From: Desulfovermiculus sp041686195
GTDB lineage: Bacteria > Desulfobacterota > Desulfovibrionia > Desulfovibrionales > Desulfothermaceae
Assembly (NCBI GenBank): GCA_041686195.1
Contig: JAWLEI010000089.1
Location: 1 to 12,846, forward strand
Direction of reading: 5' to 3'
DNA: 12,846 nt
Below the pieces are notes generated by a model. It saw only the letters and a program-made list of their open reading frames with translations. It searched no databases and was not told where the DNA came from. Each line of letters begins with the position of its first letter. The first letter of the stretch is position 1. The translations under genes were made by a program, and so were the position numbers. This document shows, piece by piece, positions 6,189 through 12,846 of this stretch.

Positions 6189-6200
6189 GTTTCATACGAG
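6189..6200 (+). repeat. 12-mer GTTTCATACGAG, copy 3
   Basis: An exact third copy of the 12-mer at 313-324 and 716-727, 41 bases past the hydrolase stop codon and again between genes. Confidence 0.55.
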
Positions 6201-6240
6201 TTGTTATCGAGATATAAAGAAAACCTACTGAACTTGTCGA

Positions 6241-7044
6241 TTACAGCCTGGCCTGGAAAAACTCGTGAAGTGTTTGGTTGAATTCTTCCATCTGCTCCAT
6301 GTGGATGAGATGTCCGGCCTGAGGAAGTATTTTGACCCGGCTGTCCGGAATGTGTTCAGCCATACGCCGGGCATTTTCGGCTGGAATGAGCTGATCGTCC
6401 TCACCGGCCAGGAGCAGGGTGGGGGTCTGGATTTTTCTCATTTTGTCCGAGCAGTCAAAGCCCTGAATGGCAGCTTGCTGGGCCTGAAAGGCATGTTCCG
6501 GTTGTAATACAACGTCGTTTTGCCGGTCGCGGTAGGCCTGGATGGTTTCCGGACGGTTGGCGATTGTGTCCGGACTGAAGAGAATGGGAATGTTCTTTTC
6601 CACGATCTCTTCCGGGCTGAGCCCACTGTTGTCCATCAGCCGCTGATAAGCTTCCTGGGAGCCGGAGATGCGCATGTTGCCCCCGGGATGGGTGGCGGCC
6701 AGGACCAAGCCCCGAACGCGGTGGGGCAAAATGAGGGCCAATTCCTGAGCGATCATTCCCCCCATGGACAGGCCGACCACAAATGTTTCTTCGACATTCA
6801 CAAAATGGAGCAAGCGCACGGTATCCAGGGCCATTTGTTCTATCCCGTATGGCCCCGGCGGTGTGCTGCTTTGCCCCACTCCCCGGTTGTCAAAAGTTAT
6901 CATCTGGTAACGGCGGCTGAAAAAAGGCACCTGGGGCTCCCAGGCCCAGGTTCCCGCTCCCAGTCCGCTGATGAACAGAACGGGAAATCCTGAACCATGA
7001 ATTTCATAATAGATGTCAACGTCGTTACAGGGTGCGATGGGCAT
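6241..7044 (-). CDS. Alpha/beta hydrolase at the end of the cbi operon
   Basis: A 267-residue alpha/beta-hydrolase-fold protein of usual length. It shows an oxyanion-hole region VLFISGLGAGTWAW (22-35), FDNRGVGQS (51-59), the nucleophile elbow GLSMGG with S93, the acid D217 in AGEDDQLIP and H245 in QAGHLIHME, so the catalytic triad is complete. It has no signal peptide and is probably cytoplasmic. It resembles enol-lactonase/BioH-type esterases, but the substrate cannot be read from sequence. ATG 7044 is one base after the cbiH stop, and GGAGGA (7054-7049) inside the last cbiH codons is its ribosome binding site. It is therefore translated with the cobalamin genes. A role in corrinoid chemistry, salvage or an unrelated task is open. 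Confidence 0.9.
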   Translation of the reverse strand: MPIAPCNDVDIYYEIHGSGFPVLFISGLGAGTWAWEPQVPFFSRRYQMITFDNRGVGQSSTPPGPYGIEQMALDTVRLLHFVNVEETFVVGLSMGGMIAQELALILPHRVRGLVLAATHPGGNMRISGSQEAYQRLMDNSGLSPEEIVEKNIPILFSPDTIANRPETIQAYRDRQNDVVLQPEHAFQAQQAAIQGFDCSDKMRKIQTPTLLLAGEDDQLIPAENARRMAEHIPDSRVKILPQAGHLIHMEQMEEFNQTLHEFFQARL

Positions 7045-7045
7045 G

Positions 7046-7807
7046 TCATCCTCCGTTCTCGTCTGCCAGGGTGTATTTGCCGGCGTACCCGCGGGGGGTG
7101 AGCAACCAATTGCCCACCCGCCTGGACTGCGAATTGCCGATAATAACCGTACATTTCATGTCCACAGATTCGATGTCAAGCCCGTCCAGGGTGGTCAGAG
7201 TGATCTTTTCACTGCTTTTGGAAGCGTTTTGAACCACTCCCACCGGGGTATTCCCGGTCCGGCAGGTGCTGACCAAGGAACGTACGGTGTCTAGCTGCCA
7301 GGTACGGGTCTTGGAGCGGGGATTGTACAGGACGATAACGAAGTCGGCCTCGGCTGCGGCCCGGACCCGCTTTTCAATCACCTCCCAAGGGGTCAGCAGG
7401 TCGCTTAAGCTGATGCTGGCAAAATCGTGCATCAAGGGCGCTCCCAGGCTGGACGCGGCCGCAGCCAGAGCCGGGATGCCGGGTACGATTTCCACCTCCA
7501 GGCGGCCCAGCAACCCGTTTTCTTCGATCATTTCCAGGACCAGCCCGGCCAAGGCATAGATCCCGCTATCTCCGCTGCAGACAACGGCTGTTCGCCGTCC
7601 CAGACAGGCCAGGTCCAGGGCGGCCCGGCAACGGGCCACCTCTTTGGTCATGCCGGTGCTGACTACTTCCTTGCCTTGTATAAGTTCCTGATCCAGGAGC
7701 TGAATGTATGTTGAATAGCCAACAATGGCCTCGGCCCGGAGCAGGGCCTGTCTGGCCCTGGGGGCCATAAGGTCGGCCGCTCCCGGCCCCAGGCCGACCA
7801 GGCTCAA
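7046..7807 (-). CDS. cbiH: Cobalt-precorrin-3B C17-methyltransferase CbiH/CobJ
   Basis: A 253-residue SAM-dependent tetrapyrrole methylase that methylates C17 with ring contraction. Motifs: an N-terminal LVGLGPGAADLMAPRARQAL (3-22), VGYSTYIQLL (29-38), CSGDSGIYALAGLVLEMIEE (77-96), EIVPGIPALAAAASSLGAPL (106-125), LSDLLTPWEVIEKR (134-147) and VLYNPRSKTR (159-168). Nothing obvious is missing. The frame is open to 8065, but that upstream part lies over cbiG and looks random. The family's usual N-terminus starts exactly at TTG 7807, which overlaps the cbiG stop as TTGA. No strong ribosome binding site precedes it, so translation probably restarts after cbiG. The next gene, the hydrolase, follows by one base. 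Confidence 0.92.
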   Translation of the reverse strand: MSLVGLGPGAADLMAPRARQALLRAEAIVGYSTYIQLLDQELIQGKEVVSTGMTKEVARCRAALDLACLGRRTAVVCSGDSGIYALAGLVLEMIEENGLLGRLEVEIVPGIPALAAAASSLGAPLMHDFASISLSDLLTPWEVIEKRVRAAAEADFVIVLYNPRSKTRTWQLDTVRSLVSTCRTGNTPVGVVQNASKSSEKITLTTLDGLDIESVDMKCTVIIGNSQSRRVGNWLLTPRGYAGKYTLADENGG

Positions 7808-8820
7808 GGGTGCAGTGCCACGGCCAGGGTGGCGTTTCTGCTCTTGGTCTTGGGGATTAGCAGCCGGCCGTGACTGGTGTGCAGAAGGGCTGTTGCTTCG
7901 CATATGCTGGACACTCCCATGTGCTTGGAAACTGTGGTGGATGGATTGGGGACTTTGATGCTCTGCAGTCGATGATGCGGGATGCAAATAAGCTCCACCC
8001 CCAGCTCCTTTGCGGCCTGGAGCAGACCGGGCTCTTCGGCCTTTTTGCTCGTACTCACCAGACACTCCAGGCTGGCAATGGCCAGGTTATGGCGGATAAA
8101 TGCGGAGTGGATGAGGTTGAGAATCTCCCGGCTGGAGGTCTGGGTGTTGCAGCCCATCCCGGCCACCAGGCAGCGGGGGCGCAGGAACAAATCGGCCCGG
8201 GAAGACGAATCTGCCTGCCAGCTGACTTCCACCAGCGGTCCGGAGTCATTTCCTGCTTGAGCTGAAACATATCCTTGAGGACAATTGGTGCTCCACCCCA
8301 GGCGGTCTTCCGGGTCAAAGATCCGGACCGGCCCGTTCTGAAGAAGAGCTGTGTTGATTTTTTTTATGCCTGAAGTCGGCTCCGGAACCATACCCAGATC
8401 GCGGGCCACCTGATCTATAGCGGACAGGCCCAGGCAATCCGTGGCTGTGGTGATCACCGCTTGTCCCTGGGTCAGGGCGGCCGCTTGCCGGGCCAGGTCA
8501 TTGGCTCCACCCAGATGACCGGATACCAGGCTGATGGCAAATCGGCCCTGATGGTCCAGGACTACGACTGCCGGATCCTGATCCTTGGACTGCAGCAGAG
8601 GGGCGATGGTCCGGACCACGATACCGCTGGCGGCAATAAACACGAGCTGGGGATAGAGCTTCCAGGCCTGGTCTACAGCGGGCTTGAAGTGGACAAAGCC
8701 TGTCTCTTCAGGGCTTGTCAGCTCCTGGGGCAGGAATACGTCGGCCTGCAAGCCGGACCCCAGGGTCCTGGCCAGACCGGCTCCCTGGGCAGTGAGGGCG
8801 AATACGGCCCGTTTGCTCAT
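7804..8820 (-). CDS. cbiG: Cobalt-precorrin-5A hydrolase CbiG
   Basis: A 338-residue enzyme that opens the delta-lactone of cobalt-precorrin-5A, releasing the C2 unit as acetaldehyde. The N-terminal domain has FIAASGIVVRTIAPLL (61-76), DPAVVVLDHQGRFAISLVSG (82-101) and HLGGANDLARQAA (102-114). A variable middle follows. The C-terminal domain has LVAGMGCNTQTSSREI (218-233), IASLECLVSTSKKAEEPGLL (248-267), VSKHMGVSSICEATALL (297-313) and a final KTKSRNATLAVA. ATG 8820 is chosen because it overlaps the cbiF stop as ATGA, has GAGGA 6 bases upstream and starts the usual N-terminus. The longer frame to 9117 is a shadow of cbiF. The stop overlaps the cbiH TTG. Confidence 0.93.
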   Translation of the reverse strand: MSKRAVFALTAQGAGLARTLGSGLQADVFLPQELTSPEETGFVHFKPAVDQAWKLYPQLVFIAASGIVVRTIAPLLQSKDQDPAVVVLDHQGRFAISLVSGHLGGANDLARQAAALTQGQAVITTATDCLGLSAIDQVARDLGMVPEPTSGIKKINTALLQNGPVRIFDPEDRLGWSTNCPQGYVSAQAGNDSGPLVEVSWQADSSSRADLFLRPRCLVAGMGCNTQTSSREILNLIHSAFIRHNLAIASLECLVSTSKKAEEPGLLQAAKELGVELICIPHHRLQSIKVPNPSTTVSKHMGVSSICEATALLHTSHGRLLIPKTKSRNATLAVALHP

Positions 8821-9596
8821 TTTTCGTCCTCTGTGGTGGGGCGAAAGCCGTGGCTGAAGTCCGGGCTGTACAACCGGGATTGTGGGGCCTGCTTTGACTC
8901 CTGGCCGGGAAGGACCAGGAACACGGCCTGGCGGGTGAGCCCGGTACGCTCCACTTCGGATTCCAGGTGTTCCAGATCGGTCCATATCAGGTCTTCCCCG
9001 GGCCAGCCGATGCTGGAGGCTATGCACACCGGGGTGCTGTCCGGCAGGCCCCCGGCCTGCAGTTCCAGGACCATGTTCCGGACCAGGGAGGCGGAGAGGT
9101 AGATGGCCAGGCTGCACTTGTGCGCGGCCAGATCCCGCAGACGTTCCTGCTCCGGAACCGGAGTGCGTCCGCTCATACGGGTGAAGATCAGGGTCTGGGT
9201 CTGCTCGGGGACAGTAAAGGAGACGGCTGCTTTGGCTGCAGCGGCAAACGCGGCTGTGATCCCGGGAACTACCTCGAATGCTATTCCTTCCTGTTGCAGC
9301 AGGCGCATTTGTTCCAGGATGGCTCCGTACAGGGAAGGGTCGCCGGTATGCACCCGGACGGCCATTTGTCCTCGCCCCGCGGCCTGGACCAGCGCAGTGT
9401 GGGTTTGCTCCAGGGTCATGCCTGAGGAGTCCTGGATCTCGGCTTCCTCTTTGGCCCAGGTCAGAATCTGGCTGGGAACCAGGGAACCGGCGTACAATAA
9501 GAGATCGGCTTCCCGGATCAGGCGCTGGGCCTTGATGGTTAAAAGCTCCGGATCTCCCGGACCGGCACCGATGAAGTAGACTTGGGGTGATGACAT
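8817..9596 (-). CDS. cbiF: Cobalt-precorrin-4 C11-methyltransferase CbiF/CobM
   Basis: A 259-residue SAM-dependent methylase of the tetrapyrrole methylase fold that methylates C11. Motifs: VYFIGAGPGDPELLTIKAQR (6-25), LLLYAGSLV (32-40), VHTGDPSLYGAILEQM (82-97), EVVPGITAAFAAAAKAA (108-124), TRMSGRTPVPEQE (139-151) and LAIYLSAS (163-170). ATG 9596 is preferred, with GGAA about 8 bases upstream; an in-frame TTG at 9626 would add ten residues without family resemblance. The last bases overlap the cbiG start by four. A 73-base gap without a gene separates it from cbiET. Confidence 0.94.
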   Translation of the reverse strand: MSSPQVYFIGAGPGDPELLTIKAQRLIREADLLLYAGSLVPSQILTWAKEEAEIQDSSGMTLEQTHTALVQAAGRGQMAVRVHTGDPSLYGAILEQMRLLQQEGIAFEVVPGITAAFAAAAKAAVSFTVPEQTQTLIFTRMSGRTPVPEQERLRDLAAHKCSLAIYLSASLVRNMVLELQAGGLPDSTPVCIASSIGWPGEDLIWTDLEHLESEVERTGLTRQAVFLVLPGQESKQAPQSRLYSPDFSHGFRPTTEDEK

Positions 9597-9669
9597 AAAG
9601 TATTTTCCGTTTGTGTATATACTCAAGGTTTGTAGTCGTTGGAACGGGGGGCTGTATGCTTATCAGGGT

Positions 9670-10878
9670 TTATAAACGAACGGCACTGACCAGAAAGACC
9701 GGATTCAGAGGCTCCAGGCGTTGGTCCGTACCCACGGGCCGGGAGCGGGAAATGCTGACCTGCTGTACTTCGGCTTCCAGTCCGGCCTGGTGCAATTGCT
9801 CCCTGGCTTGGTTCAGGGTGGACAGCAGGGTGCACATGACCACTATCTTTCCGCCGGGGTGAAGGCGGCTGACGGCCTGAGGCAGGAGATCGAGGCTGCG
9901 GCTTATCCCTCCGCCGATGATAATGCGGTCAGGGTCGGGTAAGTCCGGAAAACATTCCGGAGCAGAGCGGGGCACTATGTCCAGGGCAAAGGCTTTGGTC
10001 CGAATTCTGTTTTTGCGAATATGCTCGGCTCGTTCCGGATTGGGCTCTACGCAGATCACCCTGCCGTCCCAGGCTAGCAAAGATGCCTCCAGACCGATGG
10101 AACCGCATCCGGCCCCAATATCCCAAACCGTATGTATGGGCTGGATGTGCAGGCAGCCCAGAGCAGTGGACCGGATCTCCGGCTTGGTGATCAATCCTTG
10201 TTCGTGAATAAAGTCTTGTTCAGGAGTCCCGAGGCTGAGAGAGATTTCTGGCTTGGCATTGCGCTGCAAAAGGACAAAATTCAAAGGAGAAAATTTCATT
10301 CCAGCCGCTTGTTGGCACTTGAGGCTTTGGATGTCTTCTGTGGGCAGGTCCAGGTCCTGGCAGATATGGAGGGTGAAGTTCTCGATATCCCGGTCCATTA
10401 AGGCCTGGGCCAGGGCGTCCGGGGACCAGAATGCATCAGTGTACACACCGATGAGTTCATGCCTGGACATGAGGCGCAGCAGGGGATGGAGTTCTTGCCG
10501 GCCGTGCAGGGAGACGGTGCGCATCTGGTCCCAGGGGATCTTCAGCCTGGAGGCCGCGGTCTGCAGGGCAGTGACCCCGGGATAAAAATGCAGGTTCCGG
10601 GGAGGCAGGTCTTGAAGCAGCCTGCGGCCGATGCCGAAAAACAAGGGATCACCGTCCGCCAGTACTGCGATACGTTCTCCCCGGGCCAGAGCCGATTGGA
10701 TTTCGGTCAGGACCTTGTCCAGAGGGGCTTTGATCCGTATCTGCCGGGCCGGATACTCCCGGCAGGCCTCGAGCATACGTTCTCCTCCGACCAGGAGGGT
10801 ACAGGAGGCCAGGAGCTCGTGGACTGATTGCGGTTGATCCAAGAGGTCGATTCCCAAGCCGATGACATGAATGGACAT
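9670..10878 (-). CDS. cbiET: Cobalt-precorrin-6B/7 methyltransferase-decarboxylase, fused CbiE-CbiT (CobL-like)
   Basis: A 402-residue bifunctional enzyme with both halves in one frame, as in CobL. The CbiE half (1 to about 205) is a tetrapyrrole methylase with HVIGLGIDLL (4-13), AVLADGDPLFFGIGRRLL (71-88), FYPGVTALQTAASRL (98-112) and TVSLHGR (121-127). The CbiT half (about 228-402) is a Rossmann-type SAM methyltransferase with GLITKPEIRSTAL (228-240), VWDIGAGCGSIGLEASLLA (251-269), VICVEPN (274-280) and IIIGGG (319-324). Together they methylate C5 and C15 and decarboxylate the C12 acetate. ATG 10878 lacks a strong ribosome binding site. The cbiD stop lies 24 bases upstream. Confidence 0.94.
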   Translation of the reverse strand: MSIHVIGLGIDLLDQPQSVHELLASCTLLVGGERMLEACREYPARQIRIKAPLDKVLTEIQSALARGERIAVLADGDPLFFGIGRRLLQDLPPRNLHFYPGVTALQTAASRLKIPWDQMRTVSLHGRQELHPLLRLMSRHELIGVYTDAFWSPDALAQALMDRDIENFTLHICQDLDLPTEDIQSLKCQQAAGMKFSPLNFVLLQRNAKPEISLSLGTPEQDFIHEQGLITKPEIRSTALGCLHIQPIHTVWDIGAGCGSIGLEASLLAWDGRVICVEPNPERAEHIRKNRIRTKAFALDIVPRSAPECFPDLPDPDRIIIGGGISRSLDLLPQAVSRLHPGGKIVVMCTLLSTLNQAREQLHQAGLEAEVQQVSISRSRPVGTDQRLEPLNPVFLVSAVRL

Positions 10879-10902
10879 ATGTGAATAGTAAATGGTTATC
10901 AG

Positions 10903-11994
10903 TTACAATTCAATCACCACCTCTCCCTGGTCGTCGAAAACAGCCAGATCAATGCCCTGGCTCCGGCCGGCAAAGCCCTGGAGGCTGGACAAGGCCTTCG
11001 AAGCCACGGAGCGGATCACCGGCCGGGGATCAGTTGTGGTGCGGATGATATCCAAAGCCTGGCGGGCGGTGTTGCAGGCCTGGATCTCCCCGGCTATTGT
11101 TTGAGACACTCCGGCTTCCCGGGTCCAGGAAGCCAAAGCATAAAAATCGATGCTGCATTCCCGGGCATGAGTATAGGGATGGCCCTGGGCAGCCTTGACC
11201 AGTTTGCCAAAAAAACAGGCATAGGTGATGCGGGCAAATTTCCTCTGGGCGGCTTCCTGCAGTGAAAAGGCCAGGAAGTCGGCCACCAGGACACAGGCGG
11301 ACTGGGGCAGGAGTGGATGCAGCCTGCGCATGTACCGCTCACTGCGTCCCCCGGTACACAGGGCTACCCAGGCTACATCCTGAGCCCGGGCCGCGTCCAG
11401 ACAGGCAGTGATGGTGTCCCTGTAAGCCTGATGGGAATAGGGCCGCACCGTTCCCCGGGTACCCAGAATAGAGATCCCTCCGGTGATTCCCAGCCGGGGA
11501 TTAAAGGTCTTCCTGGCAATTTTTTCTCCATCAGCCACTGCGATGGTTACCTGCAAAGGGCCTGAAAGACCGGTGGTCAGCAGGGCTTCGCCCACGGCCA
11601 GACGGATCTGGGTTTGGGGCACGGGATTGATGGCCACCTGGCCCACGGGCACGGGTAGGCCGGGTCTGGTGACCAGGCCCACGCCCTTCCCTCCCAGGAT
11701 GTACACCTGTTCCGGTCCAGCGCCCTGCGAACTGTGGACGACAGTAACGCTGATCCGGGCTAAGTGGGTGGCATCAGGATCGTCTCCTCCGTCTTTGATC
11801 ACCGTGCATCTGGCCCCATGCTCATCCCGCCTGCATTCCTGAATGGGAATACGCATGCGCTCTTCATTGGGCAGGGGTATCTCCACCTCGGCCGGGATTG
11901 TATGACCACCGAGGATGAGGGCCGCGGCCTTGGCCCCGGCTGCTGCTGCCGAGCCGGTGGTGAAGCCGGTTCTCAGGGTTTGCTTTTGGGCCAT
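10903..11994 (-). CDS. cbiD: Cobalt-precorrin-5B C1-methyltransferase CbiD
   Basis: A 363-residue enzyme of the CbiD family, the anaerobic-pathway C1 methylase, of usual length. Motifs: LRTGFTTGSAAAAGAKAAAL (7-26), VIKDGGDDPDATH (65-77), GGKGVGLVTRPGLPVPVGQV (101-120) then AINPVP, and FNPRLGITGGISILGTRG (164-181) then TVRPYS. The N-terminal motif has Ser-Ala where many relatives have Thr-Cys (TTGTCAAA); the effect is unknown. ATG 11994 starts close to the conserved motif. A TTG at 12012 would add six residues. About 180 bases separate it from cbiC, the largest gap in the operon. CbiD is a marker of the cobalt-early, oxygen-independent route. Confidence 0.93.
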   Translation of the reverse strand: MAQKQTLRTGFTTGSAAAAGAKAAALILGGHTIPAEVEIPLPNEERMRIPIQECRRDEHGARCTVIKDGGDDPDATHLARISVTVVHSSQGAGPEQVYILGGKGVGLVTRPGLPVPVGQVAINPVPQTQIRLAVGEALLTTGLSGPLQVTIAVADGEKIARKTFNPRLGITGGISILGTRGTVRPYSHQAYRDTITACLDAARAQDVAWVALCTGGRSERYMRRLHPLLPQSACVLVADFLAFSLQEAAQRKFARITYACFFGKLVKAAQGHPYTHARECSIDFYALASWTREAGVSQTIAGEIQACNTARQALDIIRTTTDPRPVIRSVASKALSSLQGFAGRSQGIDLAVFDDQGEVVIEL

Positions 11995-12061
11995 AGGGCT
12001 TTCAAGTTCCAATGCTTTGGCATATCTAAAATGTCAGGCCTCAAGAACCCTCCCCAAACCC

Positions 12062-12095
12062 CTCCCTCCCGCCTGGAAGACAGGCGAAAGGGGGG
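12062..12095 (-). repeat. GC-rich hairpin between cbiC and cbiD
   Basis: CGCCTG (12070-12075) and CAGGCG (12081-12086) pair around GAAGA. They are flanked by a C-rich tract (up to 12069) and GGGGGG (12090-12095) that can extend the stem past a short internal loop. It lies in the 179-base spacer of the operon, about 70 bases before the cbiD start. On the minus strand no T run follows, so it is not a typical terminator. It may be a dispersed repeat or an RNA-processing structure. Confidence 0.45.
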
Positions 12096-12173
12096 AATGA
12101 GAGGAAGAGTGTTTTCGTTCCCAAACCAGACAGTGCATAGTTGACGCGGTCCCGCCATGGCGAAACTGAACTA

Positions 12174-12845
12174 TCAATCTGTCTTCTGTCCTCTGTCTTC
12201 CGTCCTCTGATTCTCCAGGGCCAGCTCAGCCAGAGCGTTCACGCAGGCCGCAGCCAGGGCAGAGCCTCCTTTACGCCCGCTGATCGTCATCCAGGGAACG
12301 GCCTCAATTTTTTGCAACTCCTCTTTTGATTCCGCAGCCCCTACAAAGCCTACCGGCATGCCCACAATGAGCGCAGTTTTTGCGGTTTGGCTTTCAAGGG
12401 CCTGGAGCAGGGCGAACAGAGCGGTTGGCGCATTGCCGATGACAAAGAGAGTGTTCTCTTTGGATGCAGCAGCCTTTTGCATACCCGCTGCCGATCTGGT
12501 CAGACCTTGCCGGACGGCATCAGCGTCCAGTCCGGGCAGGTCCAGAAGACACTCCACTCGGCAGCCCAGGCCCTGCATGCGGGCCTGGGTGATTCCGGCC
12601 CGGGCCATGCGGGTGTCGGTTACAATGCGGCATCCGTTCCGCAGAGCGCTCACTCCGGCCTCCACGGCCCGGGGGTGGAAACGGACCAGGGACAGGAGTT
12701 CAAAATCGGCTGAGGCATGGATCATGCGCCGGACCACAGGCCACTGCGAATCGGGAAAGGGTCGGGGTTCCGGAACTTCCCGGTCGATGATGGCTATGGA
12801 CCGGCTTTCGATCTCCTGGGGAGAAATTGTATGAGAATTGGACAT
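12174..12845 (-). CDS. cbiC: Cobalt-precorrin-8 methylmutase CbiC/CobH
   Basis: A 223-residue enzyme that moves the methyl group from C11 to C12, giving cobyrinic acid. The family's catalytic histidine is H43 in MIHASADFELLSLVRF (41-56). Further motifs are IVTDTRMARAGI (74-85), VIGNAPTALFALLQ (about 135-148), LIVGMPVGFVGAAESKEEL (160-178) and SGRKGGSALAAACVNAL (about 189-205). The gene is complete, with its ATG one base from the window edge, so its promoter and ribosome binding site are not visible. The last twelve residues, NQRTEDRGQKTD, are encoded mostly by a 7-base tandem repeat and lie beyond the conserved fold. It is the first visible gene of the minus-strand operon, but others may precede it. 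Confidence 0.93.
   Translation of the reverse strand: MSNSHTISPQEIESRSIAIIDREVPEPRPFPDSQWPVVRRMIHASADFELLSLVRFHPRAVEAGVSALRNGCRIVTDTRMARAGITQARMQGLGCRVECLLDLPGLDADAVRQGLTRSAAGMQKAAASKENTLFVIGNAPTALFALLQALESQTAKTALIVGMPVGFVGAAESKEELQKIEAVPWMTISGRKGGSALAAACVNALAELALENQRTEDRGQKTD
12178..12212. repeat. Heptanucleotide tandem repeat over the 3' end of cbiC
   Basis: Four consecutive 7-base units, TCTGTCT, TCTGTCC, TCTGTCT and TCCGTCC (12178-12205), are followed by a decayed unit TCTGATT (12206-12212). The array is also two 14-base units differing at one position. It covers the last codons of cbiC; the stop lies at 12176-12174, just past it. Seven is not a multiple of three, so a gain or loss of a unit would shift the frame and change where cbiC ends. 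Confidence 0.8.
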
Positions 12846-12846
12846 T

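Larger units (their letters stand above)
5909..6240. other. Repeat-rich spacer after the cbi operon
   Basis: No gene is supported in these 332 bases, which lie between the end of the hydrolase gene and the start of the small membrane protein. They hold structured repeat copy C (5984-6065), a hairpin GCCAGTTT/AAACTGGC (6054-6061 with 6073-6080), a perfect 20-bp palindrome (6094-6113) and the third GTTTCATACGAG (6189-6200). I see no stem followed by a T run that would make a canonical terminator for the minus-strand operon. Confidence 0.6.

Noticed and set aside
7808..8065. N-terminal extension of CbiH
   Set aside because: Proline-, serine- and histidine-rich sequence in the shadow of cbiG; the family N-terminus begins at 7807.
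8821..9117. N-terminal extension of CbiG
   Set aside because: It overlaps cbiF in another frame and is rich in G, P and R; ATG 8820 with a good ribosome binding site and ATGA overlap is the better start.
4674..12155. Similar sequences GTGCAATTGACGCGTC (4674) and GTGCATAGTTGACGCGGTC (12134)
   Set aside because: Short and imperfect, with no further shared flank; may be a decayed repeat but cannot be supported from two sites.

Overview
The window reads as part of a bacterial chromosome carrying most of an anaerobic (cobalt-early) cobalamin pathway. The CbiD/CbiG/CbiF/CbiH set, the fused CbiET, the fairly high GC content and the intergenic repeat families suit an anaerobe such as a Desulfovibrionales-type sulfate reducer. 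That placement is inference from gene content; no phylogenetic marker gene is present.

Layout. The left edge (1-65, minus) holds the first codons of a gene that runs out of the window, possibly an ABC transporter. From 66 to 1025 there is one small lysine-rich ORF (444-659) in repeat-rich DNA: two copies of a structured element (92-173 and 910-987), and a palindromic MITE/REP-like unit (743-882). A plus-strand pair follows. The first gene (1026-3620) is a fusion of L-threonine-O-3-phosphate decarboxylase (CobD) with cobyric acid synthase (CbiP). The second is cbiB (3631-4587), which joins the products of the two fused domains.

The middle (4691-5908, minus) carries a Uma2/DUF820-family nuclease-like gene, a 49-codon coiled-coil-like ORF and a three-helix membrane protein. 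From 5909 to 6240 is a second repeat-rich spacer with a third copy of the structured element and a perfect 20-bp palindrome. From the right edge down to 6241 runs a minus-strand operon: cbiC, cbiD, cbiET, cbiF, cbiG, cbiH and an alpha/beta hydrolase. The last four genes overlap by 4 bases or are 1 base apart.

How the genes work together. CbiH, CbiF, CbiG, CbiD, CbiET and CbiC take the ring from cobalt-factor III toward cobyrinic acid. CbiP amidates the a,c-diamide to cobyric acid, CobD makes aminopropanol phosphate, and CbiB condenses the two. Genes for CbiK/X, CbiL, CbiJ, CbiA and the nucleotide-loop enzymes are not in the window. I saw no cobalamin riboswitch; the promoter of the minus-strand operon lies beyond the right edge.

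The most unusual features are the CobD-CbiP fusion, the three-copy structured element (compensatory stem changes, always in the same orientation ahead of a gene start), and the hydrolase coupled to the end of the cbi operon.
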